From contig PUQB01000251.1 in the NCBI GenBank assembly GCA_003024785.1, positions 287,261-351,260 of the forward strand: a DNA stretch of 64,000 nucleotides. The letters are read 5' to 3'. The DNA is from Selaginella tamariscina (taxonomy: Eukaryota > Streptophyta > Lycopodiopsida > Selaginellales > Selaginellaceae). Made by a program: the position numbers and the translations under genes. Of this stretch, positions 56,561 through 64,000 are shown one piece after another; within the stretch, counting starts at the first letter, position 1, and every line of letters starts with the position of its first letter. The notes under the pieces were generated by a model that made no database searches, had not been told where the DNA came from, and was given only the letters and a program-made list of their open reading frames with translations.

Positions 56561-56835
56561 ACGAGATACTAAAATAGAACTAGGAAAGTATCTGAATATA
56601 CTGTATATTGTACTATATGCCTTGTATAGACATAATATAAGTTTCATCTTACTCTCACTACGTCTCTCTTGCTTATTTCTCTATTCTATACTATACTATT
56701 CTCTGTCTCATTAATGTGATGGGATCCACAATACTGCTACCTGCTACATACCTATCCATCCTTACCATGTTCCGACTTTCTGAAGTCTAATCTGTATTCT
56801 ATCTCCTTATTCAGCTTGACCTTATTATGGGTTGA
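56560..56835. repeat. LTR fragment related to the 29-38 kb element (copy 3, inverted)
   Basis: Reverse complement of 47190-47505, part of the right arm. It ends GCTTGACCTTATTATGGGTTG, matching the CAACCCGTAATAAGG start of copy 1. Confidence 0.85.
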
Positions 56836-57049
56836 CAGTGGTAACTGCTATGTTTTAGTTTTAGGATTTTTCTTAGTTTAACATGGACCTTGGCACTATT
56901 TGATGTAATGATTGCACCAACGATTGTCTTTGCATACTTCATTGTAATGTCAGTTATAAGCACTTTGACCCATTGCATTACGAGATCCTTGTAGTATACT
57001 CTCAACTAGATTAGCATCATCGTAGTCGTCAGCATGCCCAAACACATGT

Positions 57050-57407
57050 TTAAAAATCACTAAAAGAATACTCAATCTTTAGGAGTAGAACGCCATGATG
57101 AATATCATTGATAAATACGTGAACGTCATTATCAATCAACCAACATGACCAACCATCAATTGAGTCGTTGTTTATAGTAGAAATTGTCACTTTTGAGGGA
57201 CCATGTGGATATGGCGAGTGTTGACCATCTTTGCTCACAGATGTCTTGGAATGCTTGACAAGCGATCCCTCCCTCCATTGTTTTGTATGTCCACTTGTAA
57301 TAATTTCGATAAATTTTACAGCAATACAAGAGAACCCTAGGTGCTTCTCCTTTATTCTGAAAATACCATGTCCATTCCACGATACCACGGCCTAGAATAT
57401 ATCTCAT
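57050..57407 (-). pseudogene. Unidentified coding-like stretch, right-arm copy
   Basis: A frame of 112 codons (MVSWNGHGIFRIKEKHLGFS...) covers the same region as 46616-46995 reversed and ends HGVLLLKIEYSFSDF. Both copies share the KHSKTSVSKDGQHSPYPHGP segment in one frame. Whether the frame is real cannot be told; substitutions between copies are too few to judge selection by eye. Confidence 0.35.
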
Positions 57408-57524
57408 TGTCTTGTTACCTCAATCCTAAACCTATAATATAAATAACATCAGGGTTTTGGACATTATTACATATGTTCGGTTGGATAAATAAAAGAAAGC
57501 ATGGAGATGGGAAAGTAGCTTCGG

Positions 57525-57730
57525 CGGGATTTATCCCTCTGTTTTCCAAGGAGCGTCCTTGGGATCAATCCAATCAATGCGGAACACTTTGGCGTCATTG
57601 GGATTTATCCCACCGGTTTATGAGGAGCATCCGCATGATAATCTAGTTGATGTGGAGCAATTTGCCGTCAGTGGGATAAATCCGCATGTGCCAAGTTAAG
57701 GCGGAATGGTTGAGTGGGATTTATCATGTC
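57525..57730. repeat. Cluster of GGGATAAATCCCA motifs (right arm)
   Basis: Inverted counterpart of 46288-46520, with GCGGGATTTATCCC, GGGATTTATCCCACC, GTGGGATAAATCC and GTGGGATTTATC. Confidence 0.7.
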
Positions 57731-60358
57731 GAAATTAATATTCTGCAATTTAAAATGTCTAAATTAAATACCGTATGGTAATTAAGAAATTAAAATGAAT
57801 TGAGAAAATATGAATAATTGAGAAAAATGAATTGATCAAAAGCAAATTAGAAAATTCATTTACGTTTATATTCTTCACAACATTTAATATAAGTTTATAA
57901 TTTCTAATTTTAATTTTAATGTTTGAATAAATAGTGGGATTTACATTTGAATATGAAAATTCATTTTAAAATTAAAATATTCAAGTTTATAATTTAAATT
58001 TAATCCAAAAAATTAATTGTGATTTTAATTAAATATAGTATATTTAAGATAATCTTTTAAAATAAACTATGTGACATATAGTTTAAAAATAAAAAAAACA
58101 CTCTCTTTCTAAGTTTAAGATTACATAATTTTCTTTATAATTTAAATTACATAAGTAGAAATAATATAGCCGTAAAATTATTATATAATGATATTTTGGT
58201 TTACATGTGGCAGATATGAAGAATTCAAAGTAGTGGTTCAAAGACCCAAATGTATATAATAATGTAGTGGTTTTTTAACATTTTATGTGTAACTTGAATA
58301 ACTAAAATTAATTATTCAATTTTTTGACCTTCTATGGCTTAAACTAGAAAGCCATTCTACAATTTTTCCAAAACGATTTTCACTGCAATTCTTGATTTTA
58401 AATACAGAGTTTCACTTGCTGTTAAATTGGCATCTTCATCTCATACTATAATGCAACATTAACATTCTAATGAAAAATATTAATGTTGTAGATGACAATA
58501 GTGTACCTTGCATGCTTAGCACAGCCATTGGATCATGCTTGGGATTAGCATGGCCATCGGATCCTTTATAGTTATCTAACATCAGTTGGCGGTGGTGACG
58601 TTGCAAGGTCTATAGTTTTTACACATACCAAAACAAAACATTGTTATATAAATATTACTCACGTTGTTCCTCCCTCTTTATTTAAAATCAGGTTTTTTAT
58701 TATTTTACTATATGGACGTGTGCGCTAGTGATTATGTTTACCAATCTATACTGGCTTTTTTTATACATATCCATATCCAAAAAGACATACTCTGTTTCAT
58801 ATATAGCAGAAGAACATGGAAAATCCCTATAAATAACAGTCATCTCTCTCACACACACACGCACACATTACTTGTCTTGTGGCCCTATTGCAGTTGTATG
58901 AGATGCCATCCATCACTGTCAGTAACCATAAAACATTTGATGGCTCTGTTAGCATAATGGCTAATTTTTACACCAACTTCTAATTTTGACAATCTGTATA
59001 GCTAGTGAAATGCTTAGAAAAAAGCTAAAATGAGGTGCAAAGGATTCTATATATTACACAAACTTAACTAATTAATTGATAACTTCATAAGCCCTAAAGT
59101 TTAAAATTTTAATAATGCCCATACATTATGTATTTGTTATAAGGCATACAGGTTCAAATATCTTTTATTTTTACTCTCTTATTTTAAAATCAAAAGTAGA
59201 GACTGAATTAAAATATATTATTTAGAAAATTATAATGTAGCTAAATATAATAAATTTTAATAAATTATAAGTTTATAGTTTTATGCATGTTTAATGTCAC
59301 ACTTATTTATTTGTTTATTTTATTCTAAAATTTATAATAGATTAAATTATTGATATCTTTAAAGAATACAATATATATAATAACATGTAAATATTTATTT
59401 CTAAACCTTATAAAAGTATTAACCTAAATAACTCTGGAAATAGGAACATGATACATTAATATTTGTTGTAAGGCCTACATGTTCAAATATCTTTTATTTT
59501 TACTCTCTCATCTAAAATTCAAAAGGAGAGACTAAATTAAAACATATTATTTACAAAATTATAATGTAGTTAAAAAAGTTTAATAATTTATGTTCTATAT
59601 ATGTTTTAATGTCACCTTTTTATTATTTGTTTATTTTATCCTAAACTATATAATAAATTAAATTATTGATATCTTAAAAGAATACAACATATATAGATTC
59701 TTTAATAATATGTAATAATTTATTTCTAAACCTTATCAAAATATTAATACTAAAACTTAAGTAGAAACATTCTTGAATCTTTAGGAATCAAACTCAAGAC
59801 CACTTATTAAACAAGTGCTCTAACTATTTAAGCTCCTCAAATTTTGACCATTTATTATATATATAAATGTTAGCAGTTTAATAGACATTTGTCTGGGCCA
59901 TGTTGAGAGAGATAGAGAGAGATCCATGTTTCATTATGAACATGTCCTTAATAGAGGAAAGCATCACATGATGCACACATGTACACACAACACCATTCAA
60001 CCTTATTCAAGAGTGTGTATTGTGCTATAAGATAAGATATGTGAATTAAACTTACAAATATGTAATGTTCATGAGAAGAGAAGCCATCAAAACACATGTA
60101 CACAAGCTTAGAGGAAGTGTGTATATGAGATTGTATTATAAAAATTTTAAACTTTAAAATTAGTATTTAAAAATTGATTAAATAGAACAAACTTCTTACT
60201 TTATATTTAATTATAATTTTAAAAATTAATATTCTCCCTTAATTAATAGAAACTCTTTTTATCTGACACTTAGGTACTACAATATTTGATTATAAAGAAT
60301 GTTTTACATACATCCGATGGCTTTGAGAATACTATGTACGACCCAGTGGCTGCAACAA

Positions 60359-60364
60359 TATAAA
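60359..60364 (+). promoter_or_regulatory. TATA box of the intact RING-H2 gene
   Basis: TATAAA lies 51 bases upstream of the ATG at 60415, in a context (AACAATATAAAGGCAAC) conserved in the second unit. Confidence 0.65.
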
Positions 60365-60414
60365 GGCAACTCTATTCTCTAAAGACCTATAGGTTACCAT
60401 TTGTTTGGTTTGCA

Positions 60415-60759
60415 ATGCCTGATATGCCAATCCTGACCAATTATATTCTCATTATTTTCTTTAATGATATTTTAGCGAGTGAAGATTTATTTAATGGTCT
60501 TGAAGGTGAGGAACTACCAAAAGCATTGGACTCCCACTTTGGGAACATTGTAGAATCACTCCTAACGTTCGCACCTAAGATAAGTGAAGATGCCAAGTCT
60601 GTAGGACCATACACTGTGTGCTTGAGTAACTTTAATGAGTTTGATATGATAACAGTCTTGCCTTGTGAACATATGTTTCACAAGGAATGTGTAGGAGAAT
60701 GGCTTCAAGATCATTACACATGTCCCAATTGTAAGAAGGAGGTTCAAATCAATTTTTAA
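60415..60759 (+). CDS. Small RING-H2 finger protein, likely E3 ubiquitin ligase, intact
   Basis: Intronless, 114 residues, with a TATA box 51 bases upstream. The N-terminal half is acidic (SEDLFNGLEGEELPKALDSH). The C-terminal half is a RING-H2 finger: CLSNFNEFDMITVLPCEHMF preceded by the first Cys pair side (TVC), then HKECVGEWLQ and CPNCKKEV. The eight ligands fit C-x2-C-x14-C-x-H-x2-H-x2-C-x10-C-x2-C. Such proteins bind an E2 and pass ubiquitin to substrates. There is no transmembrane segment, unlike ATL-type RING-H2 proteins, so it is probably soluble. It is the only unbroken member among at least seven copies here, so it is the best candidate for a working gene. Confidence 0.85.
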   Translation: MPDMPILTNYILIIFFNDILASEDLFNGLEGEELPKALDSHFGNIVESLLTFAPKISEDAKSVGPYTVCLSNFNEFDMITVLPCEHMFHKECVGEWLQDHYTCPNCKKEVQINF

Positions 60760-62956
60760 GTTTTAATGAGTAGCATCTTCATTTTTTAGCACATGTGTCT
60801 AGGTCTGGAATTACATGTGGGTTTCTAAAAATCTATACATTTTAAGGATTATATTTAACTTAAGGGAAAATTTCATGTATACCTCTTAAATTTATCATAT
60901 TTACACACACACACATATATATCCTTAGAATTTTCTTCTCATCAAATACAACATCAGAAGTAACACTCATGAATAGATAATGATACGGCACTAAAAGTTA
61001 AAATATTATGTCTTTATGATTTTTAATTATTAAAAGTGTGAACACATTAACTTTTCTTGCTGTTAAATTGTCATCATCATCTCATACTATAATGCAACAT
61101 CAAATGTTCTAATGAAAAAAATTAATGTTGTAGATGTAGATGACAATAGTGTTCCTTGCATGCTACCTAGACATCGGAATGGCTAGCACAGCCATCGGAT
61201 CATGCACGGGATTAACGTGGCCATCAGATCCTTTATAGTTATATATACATAATTTGGCGTGTGACGTTGCAAGACCATAGCTTTTACACATATACCAGAA
61301 CAAATCATTGTTTTATAAATATTACTCATGTCGTTCCTCCCTCTTTTTTTTTAAATAAGGTTTTTCATTACTATATGGATGTGTGTGCTTGTGTGTTTAC
61401 ACTAGCTTTTTTGTACATATCCATAACCAAAAAGACATATATAGCAAAAGAACATGCAAAATCCCTATTCTCTCTCTCACACACACACTACTTGTCTTGT
61501 GGCTGTATTGTAGTTATATGAGAGGCCACCCCATCGTTGTTTGTAATCGTAAAACATTTTATGGCTCTGTTAGCATAATGGCTAATTTTTACACCATCTT
61601 CTAATTTTGATGATTTGTATAAGCTAGTGAAATTATTTTGTGCGTAGAAAATAGCTAAAATGAGGTGCAAAGGATTTTATATATTACATAGAATTAACTA
61701 ATTAATTGGTAACTTTATTAGTCACTTTTTCATAAGCCCTAAAGTTTAAAATTTTAATATATATATTTGTTGTAAGGCATATAGGTTCAAATATCTTTTA
61801 CTTTTACTCCCTCATTTTAAAATCAAAAGCAGAGATTGAATGAAGATATATTATTTGGAAAATTATAATGTAGCTAAATATAATAAATTTTAATAAAATT
61901 ATAAGTTTATAGTTTTATGCATCACCTTTATTGATTTGTTTATGTTATTCTCAAATTTATAATAGATTAAATATTGATATCTTAAAAGAATATGATATAT
62001 ATAGATTCTTTAATAATATGTAAATATTTATTTCTAAACCTTATAAAAATATTAACCTAATAACTTAGCTTAAAATAAGAACATGGCATAATATCTTTTA
62101 TGTTTACTCTCTCATTTAGAATTCAAAGGAGAAACTGAATTAAAACATATTATTTACAAAATTATAATGTAGTTAAATGTAATAAGTTTTAATAATTTAT
62201 GTTTTATGCATGTTTTAATGTCACCTTTATTTATTTCTTTATTTTATCCAAAAATACATAATAGATTAAATTATTGATATCTTAAAAGAATACAAAATAT
62301 ATAGATTTTTTAATAATATGTAAATATTTATTTCTAAACCTTATAAAAATATTAACTCTAAAACTTAAGTAGGTTCTTGAATCTTGAGGAATCAAACTCA
62401 AGACCACTTACTTATTAAACAAGTACTTTAACTATTTAAGATTCTTAAATTTTGACCATTTTATTATATATATACATATAACGTCAGCATTTAATAACGA
62501 CATTTGTCCGGCCCATGTTGAGAGAGATAGAGAGAGATCCATGCTTCAATGAACATGTCCTTAATAGAGGAAAGTAGCACATGATGCACATGTGTAACAC
62601 ACAACATTCAACCTTATCCAAGAGTGTGTATTGTACTATAAAATAAGACATGTACAAATTTGTATTGTTCACGAGAAGAAACCATCAAAACACATGTACA
62701 CAAGCTTGTATGTTGTCTATAGAGGAAGTGTGTATATGTGACTGTATTATAACAAATTTAAACTTCAAAAAAGTAATATTTACAAATTGATTAAATAAAC
62801 AAACCTCTTACTTTTTTATTCAATTATAATTTCTCCCTTAATTAATAAAAACTCTTTTTATTCGACACTTAGGTATTACAATATTTCATTCTAAAGAATG
62901 TTTTATATTTTGATGGCTTTGGAATATCTGTAAGATCCCATGGCTGCATTGGCAAA

Positions 62957-62963
62957 TATAAAA
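62957..62963 (+). promoter_or_regulatory. TATA box of the second tandem RING-H2 gene
   Basis: TATAAAA, 51 bases upstream of the ATG at 63014, in the same context as the first unit. Confidence 0.65.
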
Positions 62964-63013
62964 GGCAACCCTATTCTCTTAAGACCTATAGGTTACTATT
63001 TGTTTCGTTTGCA

Positions 63014-63376
63014 ATGTCAAATATTCCAACTCCAACCACCAATTATATTCCCATTGTTTTCTTGACTGAAGATGACAACATATTAGTGGGTGAAGATTTA
63101 TTTAATGGTCTTGAAGACAAGGAATTGCGAGAAGCATGGGAGTTCTACTTTGGGAACATTGTAGAATCACTCCTAGTGTTCGCACCTCAAACAAGTGAAG
63201 AGGCCAAAGCTGCAGGAACATGCACTGTGTGCTTGAGTGATTTCAACGAGTTTGATATGATAGCAATCTTGCCTTGTGAACATATGTTTCACAAGGAATG
63301 TGTAGGAGAATGGCTCCAAGATCATTACACATGCCCAATTGTAGGAAGGAAGTTACAATCAATTTTTAAGTTATAA
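63014..63376 (+). pseudogene. RING-H2 gene of tandem unit 2, frame-shifted in the last Cys pair
   Basis: 120 codons. The N-terminal half (EDLFNGLEDKELREAWEFYF) and the ring up to WLQDHYTCP match the 60.4-kb gene. Then ATTGTAGGAAGG reads as IVGRK instead of NCRKE because one C is missing: the neighbour copies have a C-C-C-A-A-T frame, here one base short. The last two zinc ligands are therefore affected (the final CPNC becomes CPIV). One base restores the normal ending. Either a recent loss or an assembly error; with that base the gene would be intact. Confidence 0.8.
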
Positions 63377-63610
63377 TGAGTAACATCTTCATTTTGTGGT
63401 GCATGTGTCTAGGTTTGGAATTAGATGTGGGCTTCTAGAAATCTATAAATGTTAAGGATTATATTTAACTTAAGGGAAAATTTCATGTATACCTCTTAAA
63501 TTTATCATATTTACATATATATATATATATCCCTAGAATTTTCTTCTCACCGAATACAACATCGGAAGTAACACTCAGGAATAGATACCTAAGATAGACG
63601 ATATGGGACT

Positions 63611-64000
63611 AATTCACTGCAAACTGTTGAGCTTATACATACACTAATACCTAAAGAAGTAGCTATAATGTATAGTAATATATATATATATATATATATA
63701 TACGAGATTAATAATATGTCATATTTCACATTAGTCATCACATGTCAAATGTCACATAGATATATATATTACTATGTACTTGAGATTTAAATATGATATT
63801 GTATACAAATATACACACACAAGAGTACACGCTGAGTATGGCAAATTAGGTTTTTTCTAGGGCAAATGCCTTAACAAGGGTGCCACAATTTATATATACT
63901 ATCAACAAAGACTTTTACCTTGTTTTTACCTCTGCATCACGACATGATGCAATATGTTTAAGGCATATGTGTCAAATGACGTCGTTTGATGGTGATAACA
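63611..64000. other. AT-rich DNA with a TA microsatellite, no gene seen
   Basis: A (TA)n tract lies at about 63680-63701. The end (63860-63990) resembles 48740-48930, the flank downstream of the left-arm copies. Confidence 0.55.

Larger units (their letters stand above)
55790..60135 (-). repeat. Right arm of the large inverted repeat
   Basis: Reverse-complement partner of 43760-48235. Differences are mostly single substitutions and short indels. Its outer end passes without a break into the first tandem RING-H2 unit, so that unit (58410-61000) is probably the source of the outer arm. Confidence 0.9.
58410..61000 (+). repeat. Tandem RING-H2 unit 1 (about 2.6 kb)
   Basis: Starts with the CTCATACTATAATGCAACAT block and runs through the ATGGCTCTGTTAGCATAATG and GTTGAGAGAGATAGAGAGAG blocks to the RING-H2 gene and the TTCTTCTCATCAAATACAAC end. 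The same order recurs at 61055-63610. Confidence 0.85.
61055..63610 (+). repeat. Tandem RING-H2 unit 2
   Basis: Direct repeat of 58410-61000 with moderate divergence: many substitutions and indels in AT tracts, fewer in the gene. The offset between the two start codons is 2599 bases. Confidence 0.85.

Overview
The window looks like nuclear DNA of a seed-free vascular plant, most likely a spikemoss (Selaginella-type lycophyte) or a close relative. The signs are very short spliceosomal introns (about 45-65 bases) in every multi-exon gene, a PLS-class PPR gene of the style common in lycophytes, a plant GH17/X8 glucanase, plant-type RING-H2 genes, plant Ty1/copia and Ty3/gypsy elements, and plant-like tRNA relics. 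The species call is inference. Most of the window is repeats; only a few single-copy-type genes sit between them.

Layout. 1-2109: 5' half of a decayed Ty1/copia element (minus strand) ending in a 200-bp LTR. 2.4-2.8 kb: PPR relic. 3.3-4.1 kb: secreted spherulin-4-like gene (minus). 5055-19559: a 14.5-kb DNA transposon flanked by a 9-bp direct repeat. 20.2 kb: D-arm-less tRNA-Leu relic. 20.6 kb: fragment of a second spherulin-4-like gene. 21.9-26.1 kb: no gene seen. 26.1-28.5 kb: complex minisatellite. 28963-38115: full-length Ty3/gypsy element (minus) with two LTRs. 39.2-41.0 kb: PPR gene. 41.1-42.7 kb: GPI-anchored-type beta-1,3-glucanase gene. 43.1 kb: tRNA-Tyr relic. 43.8-60.1 kb: large inverted repeat (two arms of about 4.4 kb) around a spacer holding a 5'-truncated chromovirus. 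58.4-63.6 kb: two tandem units, each ending in a RING-H2 gene; the inverted arms carry further broken RING copies.

The outstanding object is the 14.5-kb element. It carries four multi-exon genes in two divergent pairs: (A, minus) a ParB-like plus beta-class DNA methyltransferase protein, now broken; (B, plus) an intact 422-aa RNase-H-fold integrase-type DDE protein; (C, minus) an intact 970-aa protein ending in a complete HECT ubiquitin-ligase domain; (D, plus) a Mutator-like (MULE) transposase with a WRKY/GCM1-type zinc finger and one frame break. The two divergent promoter regions share a roughly 137-bp module in inverted orientation. The C/D promoter also holds eight copies of a 16-bp palindrome (AGTCGGCATGCCGACT type). 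Both ends carry clusters of GAA/TTC units resembling heat-shock elements. A single element with two recombinase types, a DNA methylase and a ubiquitin ligase is not something I can match to a described family.

Several otherwise well-preserved genes are broken by loss of one base from what should be a four-base homopolymer. This may reflect assembly error rather than biology, so 'pseudogene' calls resting on a single indel are tentative.
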